Positions 7,428 to 18,180 of a stretch of DNA of 64,000 nucleotides are shown here, in pieces. The notes below the pieces were generated by a model. That model searched no databases. It saw only the letters and a program-made list of their open reading frames with translations, and was not told the origin of the DNA. Position numbers and translations under genes: made by a program. Position 1 is the stretch's first letter; every line of letters begins with the position of its first letter. Source of the DNA: an uncultured Gemmatimonadota bacterium (GTDB lineage: Bacteria > Gemmatimonadota > Gemmatimonadetes > Gemmatimonadales > Gemmatimonadaceae); the NCBI GenBank assembly GCA_903910555.1, contig CAIVZZ010000015.1:186001-250000 (forward strand), read 5' to 3'.

Positions 7428-7789
7428 TCGATCTCGACGCGCACACCGCGCGGCAGCCCCGCGACGGCAACGGTGGAGCGCGCAGGGCGCGAGCCGCCGA
7501 TGTGCTTTGCGTACACCTCATTCACCTTGGCGAAGTCGGCCATGTCGACGAGAAAAATCGTCGTCTTGGTGACTTCCGCCCAGCTGCAGCCGGCATTGCT
7601 CAGCACGGCGGTGAGATTTTTCATCACCTGTTCCGTTTGCGCTGCAACATCGCCTTCGACGACCTGCATGGTTTTCGGATCGAACGCGATCTGGCCTGCA
7701 GTGAAGAGAAATCCGCCCGCAACGGTCGCCTGTGAATAGGGACCAATGGCTTCGGGTGCATCGGCGGTGGTGAGATAGCGTACGCTCAT
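7406..7789 (-). CDS. ridA: RidA family reactive enamine/imine deaminase
   Basis: 127 aa, typical for the family. RidA trimers hydrolyse 2-aminoacrylate and related enamines released by PLP enzymes. Seen: PEAIGPYSQATVAGGFLFTAGQ near the N-terminus, MKNLTAVLSNAG mid-chain, and the C-terminal RPARSTVAVAGLP followed by VEIECVA, which hold the Arg and Glu of the active site. It ends just inside the possible selD start, so the two may be transcribed together. Confidence 0.95.
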   Translation of the reverse strand: MSVRYLTTADAPEAIGPYSQATVAGGFLFTAGQIAFDPKTMQVVEGDVAAQTEQVMKNLTAVLSNAGCSWAEVTKTTIFLVDMADFAKVNEVYAKHIGGSRPARSTVAVAGLPRGVRVEIECVAKVG

Positions 7790-7811
7790 GTTGGAACCTC
7801 GCTGAGGTAAT

Positions 7812-8588
7812 TCAGGCTGCGCTGAGACCGAAAAAACGAGTGGAATTCACAACGGAGAGCTCACCGATCACTTCTGCTGTCGCGCCGCGCGCCGTCGCGA
7901 TGCGCTCGACCGTTCGGGCGACCCATGCCGGCTCGTTTCGTTTTCCCCGATCCGGAACCGGCGCGAGATACGGCGAATCAGATTCGACGAGCAATCGATC
8001 GTCCGGAACAAGCCGGAGCAGTTCGTCATCCGCGAATTTCTTGAAGGTGACGATGCCGCTGAAAGAAATGTACCATCCAGCTTCGAGCGCCGCGTATGCG
8101 AGCGCGTGCGACCCGGTGAAGCAGTGGAGTACGCCGCTGATGCCGGCGGCTCCCGCTTCGCGAACCATTGCGACAGTGTCGTCTTCGGCCTCACGCGTAT
8201 GCATCACGACGGGGCGGAGCATCTCGCCCGCAATCGCGAGCTGTGCAGCGAATGCACGACGCTGGAGCTGCCGAGGCGAGTGATCGTAGTGGTAATCGAG
8301 CCCGCACTCGCCTATGGCGACCGCCCCCTGCTCTACGGCCAGCCGAATCGACACAGGATCGCTCACCGGGTCGAACGACGCGGCGTCGTGGGGATGCACG
8401 CCGGCGGTGAAATAGACGAAGCCCGGATGCGCTGCAGCGACTTCACGCGCGCGGGCCGCAGCAGCGATCGATTCACCAATCGCGACGATCGCGACGGCGC
8501 CCGCGGTGCGGGCGCGCCCGATCACATCAGTGCGATCGGGGTCAAACGCGGGATCGGCAACGTGCGCATGCGAATCGACAAAGCGCAT
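7812..8588 (-). CDS. tatD: TatD family metal-dependent DNase/hydrolase
   Basis: 258 aa TIM-barrel hydrolase with Mg-dependent 3'-5' exonuclease activity in studied members. Motifs: FVDSHAHVAD (metal His pair, residues 3-12), VGECGLDYH-like IGECGLDYHYD, PVVMHTREAEDD, LHCFTGS and the final VESDSPYLAP. Length is standard. It lies 22 nt upstream of ridA on the same strand, and secF follows on its other side. Confidence 0.95.
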   Translation of the reverse strand: MRFVDSHAHVADPAFDPDRTDVIGRARTAGAVAIVAIGESIAAAARAREVAAAHPGFVYFTAGVHPHDAASFDPVSDPVSIRLAVEQGAVAIGECGLDYHYDHSPRQLQRRAFAAQLAIAGEMLRPVVMHTREAEDDTVAMVREAGAAGISGVLHCFTGSHALAYAALEAGWYISFSGIVTFKKFADDELLRLVPDDRLLVESDSPYLAPVPDRGKRNEPAWVARTVERIATARGATAEVIGELSVVNSTRFFGLSAA

Positions 8589-8625
8589 TTCACCGATCCC
8601 GGTAAGTTCAAATCGAACAGCCGGC

Positions 8626-9570
8626 TTACGCCTGCGCCGGCTTTGGCTTCCTCGACTTCACTTCGCTCTCGCGCGGATACTTCGTCTCGATCCAGAGCAG
8701 GATCGGCGACGCCACGTAGATGGAGCTGAACGTTCCCGTCACGATACCGAACGCCATGACCCACGCGAACGGACGAATGACTTCGCCGGCGAAAAAGAGC
8801 AGCGCGAGCGTTGCTGCGAGCGCTGTTGCGTGCGTGAGGATGGAGCGCGGCAGCGTCTCGTTCACCGAGCGATTGAGCGTGTTGTACAGCGGCTCGCGGC
8901 GGTTCTTGCGAAGATTCTCGCGCACGCGATCGAAAATGATGATCGTGTCGTTCAGCGAATATCCGATCACGGTCAGCAGTGCGGCGATGACCGTGAGTGA
9001 AAGTTCGAGATGAATAATCTTCATGAACGCCACGGTCGTCAGGATGTCGTGCATCGTTGCGATCGTCGCGGCGACGCCGAAGCGCCAGTCGAAGCGGATC
9101 GCGAGGTACACGAGCGTGACGAAGAACGAGACGATGATCGCGATTGCCGCGCCGCGCCTGAGTTCACTGCCGACTGTCGGCCCGACGAGCTCCGTGCGGA
9201 CGACCTTGAATGCGTCCTTGCCGAAGCCGGTCTCCAGCAGGGTGCTGATTTTACGCGACGTCGAATCTGCGCCCGCGCTGCCGGAATCGGAGCGCGCGCG
9301 AATCGTGTAGTCATTCGGCGTGCCGAACGTCTGGATCTCTGCGTCGTGCACGCCGCCCGCGTCGAGCGCCGAGCGAATCTTCGCCTGATCAGGCGCGCCC
9401 GTGAAATGCAGCTGCATCAGCGTGCCGCCGGTGAACTCGACGCTCTCGTCGAAGCCACCCTTGATGGCGAGCGAACCGAGTCCGATCACGATAAACGCGA
9501 TGGTCAGACCGGCCGCCGTACGCCACCAGCGGATGAAATCGTAGTTCGTATCGTGCAGGATTCGCAGCAT
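8626..9570 (-). CDS. secF: Protein translocase subunit SecF
   Basis: 314 aa. It works with SecD as the proton-driven part of the Sec translocon. Six membrane segments are expected: TM1 near residues 15-37, a periplasmic domain (FTGGTLMQLHF at about 44-54), then a five-helix block with GYSLNDTIIIFDRVRENLRK, the SecF signature. The C-terminal tail is Arg/Lys-rich. Its ATG shares one base with the secD TGA (9570), indicating coupled translation. Confidence 0.96.
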   Translation of the reverse strand: MLRILHDTNYDFIRWWRTAAGLTIAFIVIGLGSLAIKGGFDESVEFTGGTLMQLHFTGAPDQAKIRSALDAGGVHDAEIQTFGTPNDYTIRARSDSGSAGADSTSRKISTLLETGFGKDAFKVVRTELVGPTVGSELRRGAAIAIIVSFFVTLVYLAIRFDWRFGVAATIATMHDILTTVAFMKIIHLELSLTVIAALLTVIGYSLNDTIIIFDRVRENLRKNRREPLYNTLNRSVNETLPRSILTHATALAATLALLFFAGEVIRPFAWVMAFGIVTGTFSSIYVASPILLWIETKYPRESEVKSRKPKPAQA

Positions 9571-11219
9571 CAGATGCTCAGCGTCTCAGCGGTTTTGTTG
9601 CGGTTCAGCCAGATCAGGAAGAAGGTCTTCACGACGAAGATCGACGAGATCATCGACGCCGCGATACCGGCGATGAGCGTGACAGCGAAGCCCTTCACGG
9701 GTCCCGTGCCGTACTGATAGAGCACCGCGGCGGTGAGCGCCGTGGAAACGTTCGAGTCGATAATCGCGCTCATCGCGTGCTTGAAGCCTTCGTCGATGGA
9801 GGTGCGAATCGCCTTGCCGTGCACCATCTCTTCACGAATACGCTCGAAGATCAGCACGTTCGCGTCGACGGCAATACCAATCGAGAGCACGAAGCCCGCG
9901 AGCCCCGGCAGCGTCAGCACCGCGCTGAACCCGGCGAGCGCCGCGAGCGTGAACAGCATGTACAGCGTCAGGCCGAACACCGCGAGCAGCCCGGCGAAGC
10001 GATAATAGCCGAGCATAATGATCACGACGAGCGCGACGGCAATGACACCGGCTGTAATGGCGTTGCGCACCGAGTCAGCGCCGAGGCTCGCGCCGATCGC
10101 GCGAACTTCCTCGACTTTGAGCGGCACCGGCAGTGCGCCGGCGCGGAGCACGATCGCGAGATCCTGCGCGGCGGCGAGATCCTTGCCGCCCATCGTGATC
10201 TGTCCGTGCGTGCCGATCGCGCTCTGAATGACCGGCGCGCTCATGACGCGATCGTCGAGGACGATCGCCATGTAATCCTTCACGTGCTTGCCGGTTTCCG
10301 TCTTGAACTTACGGCCGCCTTCGTTGCTGAGCGTGAAGGTGACGACGGTGCCCTCGATCGGCTCCATCGTCGGCTGCGCATCGGTGAGCGCGTCGCCAGT
10401 GATGATCGGACGCGCATCGAGCACGTAGAGCGGAATCAGCGCCTTGCCGTTGGCGACCATCGAATCCGCGCCCCAGCGCATGACTTTGCCCGGCGGCAGT
10501 GCCGCCTGGATGTCCGCATTCTGGAGATAGGCGTCGATCTCAGGCTGATCGGTCGCCGCGACAAAGAACAGTCCCGGCACGGTGCTGCCGAGTGCTGATG
10601 CGGGAATAATGAGCTTGGAGAACGGGCCGTTGCTCGTGGCAGAATCGGCCGCTGCGTTCTTCTTTGCGGAGTCTGCTTTGGGCGTGAACAGCGACTTGAT
10701 CGCGGGTGACTTCGCAGAATCGCCGCGCACGTCGGGCGCCGCCGAACCCGTCAGCTTCTTGTCTTTCACTATGGCATCGAGACGCGGAACTACGCGCTCA
10801 AACGCACTCGTTTTGTCTGTGATTTGGAACTGGAGAAACGCGGCTTTCTGAACGACGTCAGTCGCGCGACGCTCGTCATCGATGCCCGGGAGCTCGACGA
10901 TAATGCGGTCCGCGCCGGCCTTCTGCACGACGGGCTCGGACACGCCGAACTGGTCGATACGCGTGCGAACGACTTTCAGCGCGCGCTCGATTTTGTCGCT
11001 TTTATCGGAGACCGACTGCTTGGATTCATCGATCGCGAGCGTCAGGTGCATACCGCCCTGCAAATCGAGTCCCTTCTTGAGCGGCACCCGCCGGACGGTG
11101 TCGGTCACGAACACGCCGTTGCGGCGGTTGCGCTCGATTACGGTCCGCGGGAAAAGTGCCCAGCCCGACGCGAGAATCAACGCGACGATGGCGGACACGC
11201 GATACTGCAGGTTCGACAT
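9570..11219 (-). CDS. secD: Protein translocase subunit SecD
   Basis: 549 aa. N-terminal TM (residues 5-25), then [12 protein letters not shown] with the conserved D(L)QGG motif at about 50-61, and the P1 periplasmic domain. An insert of about 90 residues rich in Ala/Lys/Ser ([14 protein letters not shown] and later) is not seen in short SecDs. The C-terminal five-helix block has [20 protein letters not shown], the proton-path Asp motif. It precedes secF. The 159 nt upstream (11220-11378) hold no gene and probably contain the promoter. YajC is not in the window. Confidence 0.96.
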   Translation of the reverse strand: MSNLQYRVSAIVALILASGWALFPRTVIERNRRNGVFVTDTVRRVPLKKGLDLQGGMHLTLAIDESKQSVSDKSDKIERALKVVRTRIDQFGVSEPVVQKAGADRIIVELPGIDDERRATDVVQKAAFLQFQITDKTSAFERVVPRLDAIVKDKKLTGSAAPDVRGDSAKSPAIKSLFTPKADSAKKNAAADSATSNGPFSKLIIPASALGSTVPGLFFVAATDQPEIDAYLQNADIQAALPPGKVMRWGADSMVANGKALIPLYVLDARPIITGDALTDAQPTMEPIEGTVVTFTLSNEGGRKFKTETGKHVKDYMAIVLDDRVMSAPVIQSAIGTHGQITMGGKDLAAAQDLAIVLRAGALPVPLKVEEVRAIGASLGADSVRNAITAGVIAVALVVIIMLGYYRFAGLLAVFGLTLYMLFTLAALAGFSAVLTLPGLAGFVLSIGIAVDANVLIFERIREEMVHGKAIRTSIDEGFKHAMSAIIDSNVSTALTAAVLYQYGTGPVKGFAVTLIAGIAASMISSIFVVKTFFLIWLNRNKTAETLSI

Positions 11220-11378
11220 TCCGAAGCCGGTGAAGAAGTAGGTGTTATGACGTTTCTACAGAAGCCTTGAAGATTACCCAGCGGGCACTGGCTGGTCAAG
11301 CGATCTTTCGATGTGACAAGGGGTTGGCTCTGCTCTCAAAAACCGGCCGCAAACCGGGGAAACGTCACCGAGAACGGC

Positions 11379-12320
11379 CTACAGTCCCGCTCGGGCGCGG
11401 GCAATCGTTACCCGCGCCATTTGTTCGTCACGAGCGAGCTGCTTCACCAATTCTTCAGGCCCCGAAAACTTCTTCGTGTCCCGGAGACGCGCGATAAAAT
11501 CGACCCGGACGCGCGTGCCGTACCAATCCGCGTCCGCATCGAACAGGTGGGCTTCGAGCGCAACGGCCGTCTCGCCGAATGTTGGCCGCGGTCCAAGGTT
11601 CATCATGCCGCCGAACGAGCCGCTCGTCGTCTGAGCCCGCACCGCATACACACCCTCCGGCGGGAGCAGCTTTCGCGGCGACGGAACGCCGATGTTGATC
11701 GTTCGAAATCCCAGCGATCGTCCCCGCCCCGCGCCATGCTCGACGATTCCGCTCACCGAATAGGGGCGACCGAGTCCGTCAGCCGCACGCGCGAGATCGC
11801 CGCCGGCGATGCTGCGGCGAATCGCCGTGCTCGATATCGGACGGCCATCTCGGCCCGGCACAGGAGGCACGACATCGACATGAAATCCGCGCGCGGCGCC
11901 GAGCGACCGGAGGACCTCGACATCACCCTCGCGCCCGCGGCCGAACCCGTGATCGTGGCCGACGAGCAGTTCCGTCATGCCAAACCGGCCGAGGAGAATT
12001 TCGTCCACGAACTGCTCTGCGTTGTACGCGGCGAGTTCCGGCGTGAATGGCAAGACAACTACGCGATCGATTGTGCTGGCCGCGAGTTCCTCGGTTTTCT
12101 CGTCGCCGGCGGTCAGGAGCATCGGAGCCGCCGCAGGATTGACGATCTCCAGCGGATGCGGCGCGAACGTGACCAGAACGCTCTCCAGTCCCCGTTCGAT
12201 TGAACGCGCCGCGAGCCGCGCGAGCACCAGGCGGTGCCCGCGGTGCACACCGTCGAATGTACCGACGGTGAGCACCGCGCCACCGCGCGTCGTCTGTCGC
12301 CGGTCGCCGTCGTTACGCAT
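11379..12320 (-). CDS. ribF: Bifunctional riboflavin kinase/FAD synthetase
   Basis: About 313 aa from the ATG at 12320, which overlaps the truB stop by 8 nt. The N-terminal adenylyltransferase half starts with LTVGTFDGVHRGHR and has LLVGHDHGFGRGREGD and STAIRRSIAGGD. The C-terminal kinase half has RSLGFRTINIG and GVYAVRA, with the substrate-binding NLGPRPTFGE. It turns riboflavin into FMN and FAD. It is the last gene of the rimP-nusA-infB-rbfA-truB-ribF run, a widespread arrangement. Confidence 0.96.
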   Translation of the reverse strand: MRNDGDRRQTTRGGAVLTVGTFDGVHRGHRLVLARLAARSIERGLESVLVTFAPHPLEIVNPAAAPMLLTAGDEKTEELAASTIDRVVVLPFTPELAAYNAEQFVDEILLGRFGMTELLVGHDHGFGRGREGDVEVLRSLGAARGFHVDVVPPVPGRDGRPISSTAIRRSIAGGDLARAADGLGRPYSVSGIVEHGAGRGRSLGFRTINIGVPSPRKLLPPEGVYAVRAQTTSGSFGGMMNLGPRPTFGETAVALEAHLFDADADWYGTRVRVDFIARLRDTKKFSGPEELVKQLARDEQMARVTIARARAGL

Positions 12321-13209
12321 CACGCATGACAACACGCGGCTGCCAGCGATCGCCGGATTCGGTCTTCACGCGTTCGGCAAACGCAACGAGACGGCGCGGT
12401 GCGCGCGCTGATTCATCGATGAGCGAAGCGAACTGACCCTCGACGCGCGTCTCGATGGCCATCCCGCGTCCGACGCTGACGATTTCATCGGGCATGATGC
12501 TCTGCGACGGATATCCGTCGAGTGCCGCAATCGGCGGCTCGACGCTCACCGAACCGGACTGCAACGAAGCGAGCGAGAACGCGCGCTCGGCGAAGAATCC
12601 ACCGGCACTCACTCTGCGCAGTTCCGTCAGATGCGCTGCGCTGTCCACCGCGCGCGCGAGATCGCGCGCAATCGAGCGCACGTACGTTCCGCCGGCGCAC
12701 GACACGTGAAGCGCGCACTGCGCGACGCCGGCCGCGGTTTCTTCAAACGCGCTCAGTGTGCACTCGTGAATGGTGACCGATACAGGCGCGAGCGGAACGG
12801 CCTTCCCTGCTCGCGCGAGATCGTACGAGCGTTCGCCGTCGATTTGTTTCGCGGAAAATGCGGGCGGGATTTGTTCGATGGTGCCGACGAACTTGAGCGC
12901 GGCACGTTCCAGCACTTCACGCGATGGCAGTGGGGCTTCGCGTACCACAGCACCGTGCGGATCCTCCGTATCTGTCTCGACACCGAAGTTGACGATGGCG
13001 TCGTACACCTTCGGCTCATCGTGCACGTAGCGCATGAGGCGCGTTGCGCGGCCGAGGAGGAGAATCAGGAGGCCGGTTGCGAAGGGATCGAGCGTGCCGG
13101 CATGCCCGATGCGCTTTTCATGCAGCGCGCGCCTCGCGATGGCGACGACGTCGTGCGAAGAGACGCCGGCGGGTTTATCGACGAGCAGCAGCCCTTCAGA
13201 GGGCGTCGT
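12313..13209 (-). CDS. truB: tRNA pseudouridine(55) synthase TruB (start codon unclear)
   Basis: About 298 aa. It makes pseudouridine 55 in the tRNA T-loop. Motifs: [18 protein letters not shown] at the N-terminus, [19 protein letters not shown] with the catalytic Asp, and [14 protein letters not shown]-like [14 protein letters not shown]. No ATG, GTG or TTG lies in frame between the conserved N-terminus and a GTG at 13380, which would overlap rbfA by 185 nt. An AAGGA seven nt before the ACG at 13206, next to the rbfA stop, suggests a rare ACG (13209 or 13206) or CTG start. The given 5' end is therefore tentative. Confidence 0.93.
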   Translation of the reverse strand, partial: TTPSEGLLLVDKPAGVSSHDVVAIARRALHEKRIGHAGTLDPFATGLLILLLGRATRLMRYVHDEPKVYDAIVNFGVETDTEDPHGAVVREAPLPSREVLERAALKFVGTIEQIPPAFSAKQIDGERSYDLARAGKAVPLAPVSVTIHECTLSAFEETAAGVAQCALHVSCAGGTYVRSIARDLARAVDSAAHLTELRRVSAGGFFAERAFSLASLQSGSVSVEPPIAALDGYPSQSIMPDEIVSVGRGMAIETRVEGQFASLIDESARAPRRLVAFAERVKTESGDRWQPRVVMRDA

Positions 13210-13627
13210 CGGATCCTTCGGGCGTTTTGTCGCCCGTCTGGTCGTTTTGTTTTGGCGCAGCGTCGGCGTCGAGCGGCGACGGCTTGAGACTCGCGAGCAG
13301 CGTCTCGATGCGGGACGCGCGTGCGATGCTTTCGTCCTGGCGGAAGGTGATGTGCGGAGCGATGCGCAGGTGCAGCGCACGCCCCACGCGGCCGCGCAGT
13401 CCGGTCGCGACGCTCTCGAGTCCTTCCATCGTCGTCACGCGCTCGGCATCGGTGCCGTAGATGCTCACAAACACATTCGCCTGGGCGAGATCGCGCGACA
13501 TTTCGACTGCCGTCACGGTGACGAGCCCGACGACGCGAGGATCCTTCACACCGCCCGCGAGGAAGGCCGCGATCTCCTCACGCACGGCCTCCCCAACACG
13601 ATCCGGACGGCGGGTATCACGCGGCAC
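13196..13627 (-). CDS. rbfA: 30S ribosome-binding factor A
   Basis: 143 aa KH-fold factor that matures the 5' end of 16S rRNA and binds free 30S subunits. The N-terminus [17 protein letters not shown] and the [20 protein letters not shown] segment are typical, as is [20 protein letters not shown]. The last 30 residues are polar and low in complexity ([17 protein letters not shown]). It lies 3 nt after infB. Confidence 0.95.
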   Translation of the reverse strand: MPRDTRRPDRVGEAVREEIAAFLAGGVKDPRVVGLVTVTAVEMSRDLAQANVFVSIYGTDAERVTTMEGLESVATGLRGRVGRALHLRIAPHITFRQDESIARASRIETLLASLKPSPLDADAAPKQNDQTGDKTPEGSDDAL

Positions 13628-13630
13628 GGA

Positions 13631-16450
13631 TCAGGCCGTGTTCGATGCGAGCGTCCGCGCGACCGTTTCCTTGCGGTAGCACTCGAGCAGGTCGCCGACC
13701 TTGATGTCGTTGAAGTTCTCGACACCGATACCGCACTCGAATCCGTCCTTCACTTCCTTCACATCGTCCTTGAAGCGGCGCAGCGAGCCGATGATGCCGT
13801 CGTACACTTCGACACCATCGCGAATGACGCGCACGCGGCCCTGACGGTTGATCACGCCGCTGCGCACGTGGCAGCCGGCGATCGTGCCGATCTTCGAGAC
13901 TTTGAAGATGTCGCGTACTTCGGCCTCGCCAAAGACGACTTCCTTTTCGTCCGGGCGCAGCATGCCTTCGAGTGCCGCGCGCACATCCGCCACGGCCTCA
14001 TAAATGATCTTGTAGAGCTTGATCTCGACGCCTTCACGCTCGGCGGCCGAACGCGCTTTGTTGTCCGGGCGCACGTGGAAGCCGATGATGATCGCGCCCG
14101 CGGCCTTGGCGAGCAGGATGTCGCCCTCGGTCACCGCGCCGACCGCGCGCTGAATAACTTCGACCTGCACTTCTGCGTTCGAGAGCTGCGACAGCGCGTC
14201 GGCGAGCGCTTCCGCCGGGCCGCCCTGGTCCGCCTTGATGAGCAGCTTGAGCGTGCGCTTCTCGCCTTCTGCCGCGTGAGCGATGAAATCTTCCAGCGAA
14301 ACCGCGCCCTTGCTGGTGCGGCGGCTCTTGGCTTCGCGATCGAGACGCTCACGACGCTGTGCAATTTCACGAGCTTCGGTGGAGTCTTCGACGACGAGGA
14401 ACTGATCGCCGGCCATCGGGACGCCGACCATGCCGAGCACCTGCACCGGAATCGCAGGACCCGCTTCTTTTACCGGCTTGCCGCGCTCGTCGAACATCGC
14501 GCGGACGCGGCCGGAGAAGAGACCGCAGATGAAGTCGTCGCCGACATGCAGCGTGCCGTTCTGGACGAGCACCGTTGCCACGGGACCCTTGCCTGCGTCG
14601 AGCTGCGCTTCGACGACGGATCCGGTCGCCTGACGCGACGGGTTCGCCTTGAGATCGAGGATTTCCGCCTGAAGCAGAATCTGGTCGATCAGCGTCTGCA
14701 CGTTGGTGCCCTTCTTTGCCGAAATTTCCGAGTGCAGGACCTGACCGCCGAACTCTTCGAGCACGACGCCGTGCTGGAGGAGCTCCTGCTTGACCTTCAT
14801 CACGTTCGCGGTGGGGAGATCCACCTTGTTGATCGCGATGATGATCGGCACGCCTGCATTTTTTGCGTGCGAAATCGCTTCGATCGTCTGCGGCATCACC
14901 GAGTCGTCGGCTGCGACGACGATCACGACGATATCCGTGACCTGCGCGCCGCGCGCGCGCATGGCCGTGAACGCTTCATGGCCCGGCGTGTCGAGGAAGG
15001 TGACCTGTTTGCCGCTTGCGGTCGTGACGTGATAGGCGCCGATATGCTGCGTGATTCCGCCCGCTTCGCCCGCGACGACATTCGCTTTGCGGATGAAGTC
15101 GAGCAGCGAGGTCTTACCGTGGTCGACGTGACCCATGATCGTGACGACGGGCGGACGCGAGCGAAGTGTTTCCGGCGCGTCGGCGACGGTCTCGACCGCA
15201 GATGCCGCGTACTCTTCTTCTTTCTGCGCGTTGAATCCGAACTCGCTGGCGATCAACTCGATCTGATCGAAGTCGAGGCGCTGATTGATGGTGACCATCA
15301 GGCCAAGATTCTTGAACGCGAACGAGACGATTTGTGTCGCGGGCACTTTGAGAATGTCCGCGAGTTCGCTCACCGTGATGAACTCGTTGACGCGGACGAG
15401 TTTCTTCTCGACCTCGGCCGCTGCTGCACGCATTGCTTCGACTTCTTCACGCGATCCGTCGTCGCGCGATCCGCGACGCTTGGGGCCGGGTCCGCCCATC
15501 TGGCGCATCGTGCGCGAGATGTTCGCCGACACCGCCTCTTGATCGACCTGACCGCGCTTCCCCTTTTTGCGACGGCCCGCCGAAGGAGCAGGCGCGCCCA
15601 TTCCACTCTGACTCGACCCACCACCGCCACCGCTGCTCGGACGGCGATCGTCGCGACGTGAAACGCCGCCACCGCTGCCGGTGCCCGGCGTGGCCGACGC
15701 AACGGGACGCGGCGGGAACGACATCCCGCTCGTGACCGGACGCGGGCGCGGCGCGCCCGGAACGACAGAGCGCGGACGCGGACGGTCTGGTGTTGAATAC
15801 GGCCCCTGCGGTGCCGGATGCGGCGTGCTGGGTGCAACCGGAGCCGCTGGCGGCGCGTGCACCACCGGCGGTGCCGGCGGAGCTGCGTGCGCGCTGCCGG
15901 ACGAATCAGCCGTCGGCGCAGCGGGCGCAGGCTTCTCGACCGGCGCTGCTACGACGGGCGCAGGCTTTTCAACGACAACTTCTTTCTTCGGCGGTTCCGG
16001 CGCGACGATCTCTTCGACCGGCTCGGCGGCTTCCGCAATTTCTTCGGCGGTCGGTACGGGCGCGGCACGACGACGGCGCGTGCCCTGCTTCGCCTCCGGC
16101 TCGGGCTCGGGCTCGGGAGCCGGTGCGGCCTTCGCCTTGCTCTTGGGCGCGGCTTTGGCTTTTGGTTTCGCCGGCTTTTCATCGTCGTCGCCGGCCACGG
16201 CGGGCGCAACCGCATCAGCGGCGGCGCTCGTACGACGACGGCGTGCCGGCGCAGCAGACGGCGCAGCAGCCTTCGCCGCGCGGGCGCGCTTCTCGCGCTC
16301 CCAGCGTGCACGAGCGCGCGCCACCTGTTCGTCGGTGAGCTGCGTCAGGTGGCTGCGGACGACGACATCGAGCGACCGAAGCATGGTGATGACTTCGTCG
16401 CTCGGAATGCCGAACTCTGCCGCCAGATCATGAACCCGAAGCTTGTTCAA
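13631..16450 (-). CDS. infB: Translation initiation factor IF-2
   Basis: 939 aa. A GTPase that brings fMet-tRNA to the 30S P site. An N-terminal winged-helix piece ([21 protein letters not shown]) is followed by about 300 residues of Ala/Pro/Glu/Gly-rich linker. The IF2_N segment [19 protein letters not shown] follows at about 357-375. The G domain begins near residue 437 with [12 protein letters not shown], then [16 protein letters not shown] and INKVDLP. Domains II-IV complete the C-terminus ([15 protein letters not shown]). The linker explains the length relative to about 890 aa in E. coli. Confidence 0.97.
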   Translation of the reverse strand: MNKLRVHDLAAEFGIPSDEVITMLRSLDVVVRSHLTQLTDEQVARARARWEREKRARAAKAAAPSAAPARRRRTSAAADAVAPAVAGDDDEKPAKPKAKAAPKSKAKAAPAPEPEPEPEAKQGTRRRRAAPVPTAEEIAEAAEPVEEIVAPEPPKKEVVVEKPAPVVAAPVEKPAPAAPTADSSGSAHAAPPAPPVVHAPPAAPVAPSTPHPAPQGPYSTPDRPRPRSVVPGAPRPRPVTSGMSFPPRPVASATPGTGSGGGVSRRDDRRPSSGGGGGSSQSGMGAPAPSAGRRKKGKRGQVDQEAVSANISRTMRQMGGPGPKRRGSRDDGSREEVEAMRAAAAEVEKKLVRVNEFITVSELADILKVPATQIVSFAFKNLGLMVTINQRLDFDQIELIASEFGFNAQKEEEYAASAVETVADAPETLRSRPPVVTIMGHVDHGKTSLLDFIRKANVVAGEAGGITQHIGAYHVTTASGKQVTFLDTPGHEAFTAMRARGAQVTDIVVIVVAADDSVMPQTIEAISHAKNAGVPIIIAINKVDLPTANVMKVKQELLQHGVVLEEFGGQVLHSEISAKKGTNVQTLIDQILLQAEILDLKANPSRQATGSVVEAQLDAGKGPVATVLVQNGTLHVGDDFICGLFSGRVRAMFDERGKPVKEAGPAIPVQVLGMVGVPMAGDQFLVVEDSTEAREIAQRRERLDREAKSRRTSKGAVSLEDFIAHAAEGEKRTLKLLIKADQGGPAEALADALSQLSNAEVQVEVIQRAVGAVTEGDILLAKAAGAIIIGFHVRPDNKARSAAEREGVEIKLYKIIYEAVADVRAALEGMLRPDEKEVVFGEAEVRDIFKVSKIGTIAGCHVRSGVINRQGRVRVIRDGVEVYDGIIGSLRRFKDDVKEVKDGFECGIGVENFNDIKVGDLLECYRKETVARTLASNTA

Positions 16451-16477
16451 ACAATCCTCCCTGAAACGCTCACGAAA

Positions 16478-16822
16478 TCAAACACCCCGAGCGGAATCGA
16501 CGATTCCGCGAATCCCTTTTGCCAGCTGCACGTCGACGATGCCAACCACCGCCGTCGAGTCCCTGCCCACTGCCGCGCCAAGCACAGCCGCGCTGATTCC
16601 ATCAACGATGAACACTCTCTTTGCCGTGAGCAGCGGGACGATTTTATCGAGACTGTTTTTCGACGCGTCGTTCGCGACGATCGCCAGTTTCAGCTTTCCC
16701 TTCGCCGCCGCTTCACGCGCCCGCTCAACGCCAATCACCGCCAGCCGTCCACGTACACCCAGCCCGGCCAGTCCCAGCACCTTTTTCCAAACGGCGGCGT
16801 CCTCCGCCTTCACCGATGCCAT
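16478..16822 (-). CDS. L7Ae/L30e family RNA-binding protein (YlxQ-like)
   Basis: 114 aa. The ribosomal L7Ae/L30e/S12e/Gadd45 fold is suggested by KVLGLAGLGVRGRLAVIG, LAIVANDASKNSLDKIVPLL and AAVLGAAVGRDSTAVVGIVD. It sits between nusA and infB, exactly where YlxQ is found in Firmicutes and other phyla. YlxR, usually next to it, is missing. Members bind kink-turn RNA; the target here is unknown. The start codon shares its first base with the nusA stop. Confidence 0.88.
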   Translation of the reverse strand: MASVKAEDAAVWKKVLGLAGLGVRGRLAVIGVERAREAAAKGKLKLAIVANDASKNSLDKIVPLLTAKRVFIVDGISAAVLGAAVGRDSTAVVGIVDVQLAKGIRGIVDSARGV

Positions 16823-18171
16823 CAGGCGGCCGCGCCGCCCTCCGGAGCTGCGCCTTCTGCCGCCTCATCGCCACCGCCATCCGCCGTGACTTCGTTGATG
16901 AACGCCATGAGACGATCGGCCTCTTCCGGCGCGATGCCGGCGAGCTTGAGGAAATCCTCGCGCTCGAGATCGATGATGTCGTTGAGCGTCCTGTAGCCGC
17001 CCGCTTCGAGCACAGCCACAGTTGCCGGCGGAAGTCCCTCGATATCGGAGAGCTTCACGTCTGCTGCTTCTTCAGTCTCTTCCTCGGGCAGCGGCGCGAA
17101 CAGCGGCACATCGCCGCCACGCTCCAGCCACTCGCGGCTCGAGTACAAATCAATTTTCCACTCGGTGAGTTCCGACGCGAGACGGACGTTCTGTCCGTTG
17201 CGGCCGATCGCAAGTGAAAGCTGGTCTTCGTCGACAACGGCCTGAATCGTCTTCGTTGCGGCATCGCTGAACACGCGGGCCACCTTTGCCGGCGCCAGCG
17301 CGAGCTTCGCGAAACGCTCCGGATCCGAAGACCAGGGCACGATGTCGATACGCTCACCGCCGAGTTCCTGCACGACGGCCTGCACGCGCGAGCCCTTGAG
17401 CCCGACGCACGCACCCACCGGATCGATCGAGTCATCCTTCGAGAACACCGCGATTTTCGTGCGGCTGCCGACTTCGCGCGACGACGCGCGGATCTCCACG
17501 ATGCCCTGCTGGATCTCCGGCACTTCGAGCTTGAAGAGCGCCTTCACGAACATCGCATCACCGCGCGAGAGCACGAGGCGCGGGCCTTTCGGCGTCTCCT
17601 CGATCTTCTTCAGCACTGCGCGAATCGGCTCACCCTGCTTGTAATCCTCGCGATGATTCTGCTCGCGATACGGGATGATCGCTTCGGCTTCGCGGAACTT
17701 GTTGAGCATGACGACGATTTTGCCGCGCTCGATCTGCTGGATTTCTCCGGAGAGCAGGTCGCCGACACGGTCGTTGAACTCGTCGCGAATTTTCGTGCGC
17801 TCGCCTTCGCGAACGCGCTGGATAATGCGCTGCTTGGCCGCCTGCACCGCGGAGCGACCGAACTCGGCGAAGTCGACCGGAATTTCCATGAGGTCGCCGA
17901 CCTGATATTCGGGATCCTCAAAGCGCGCCTCTTCGAGCGTGATTTCGCGGGCAGGATCAGCAACGAGTTCGACGACGGTCTTGAGCAGGACGATGCGGAT
18001 CTCGCCCTTGTCGTCGTCGATGTCGACTTCAGCCTGCACGGTCGGGCCGTGCTTCTTCGCGAGGGCGGCGTGAATGCCGTCCTGGAGCAGCTCGTGCAGC
18101 TCGGACCGCTCGATCTGTTTCAGATGCGAGAGGTCGCGAATTGCCGTGATAATTTCCGCCGAACCGGCCAT
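16822..18171 (-). CDS. nusA: Transcription termination/antitermination factor NusA
   Basis: 449 aa. It binds RNA polymerase and nascent RNA and affects pausing, termination and rrn antitermination. In order: N-terminal polymerase-binding domain (1-120), S1 domain (about 130-200, GEIQQIERGKIVVML), KH1/KH2 (about 225-350, including SIDPVGACVGLKGSRVQAVV and LAIGRNGQNVRLA), and a short C-terminal helix-hairpin-helix (about 375-435, LEREDFLKLAGIAPEEAD). The tail is Gly/Ala-rich. It lies 9 nt after rimP. Confidence 0.97.
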   Translation of the reverse strand: MAGSAEIITAIRDLSHLKQIERSELHELLQDGIHAALAKKHGPTVQAEVDIDDDKGEIRIVLLKTVVELVADPAREITLEEARFEDPEYQVGDLMEIPVDFAEFGRSAVQAAKQRIIQRVREGERTKIRDEFNDRVGDLLSGEIQQIERGKIVVMLNKFREAEAIIPYREQNHREDYKQGEPIRAVLKKIEETPKGPRLVLSRGDAMFVKALFKLEVPEIQQGIVEIRASSREVGSRTKIAVFSKDDSIDPVGACVGLKGSRVQAVVQELGGERIDIVPWSSDPERFAKLALAPAKVARVFSDAATKTIQAVVDEDQLSLAIGRNGQNVRLASELTEWKIDLYSSREWLERGGDVPLFAPLPEEETEEAADVKLSDIEGLPPATVAVLEAGGYRTLNDIIDLEREDFLKLAGIAPEEADRLMAFINEVTADGGGDEAAEGAAPEGGAAA

Positions 18172-18180
18172 CCTGGACTC

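Noticed and set aside
6174-7739. 521-codon plus-strand frame across selC, selD and ridA
   Set aside because: It would run through a tRNA and two conserved genes in antisense; no homology signs in its translation.
13034-15661. 875-codon open frame on the plus strand
   Set aside because: It lies antisense to infB, whose protein is clearly IF-2. The open frame follows from GC-rich codon use on the other strand and its translation has no recognisable domain.
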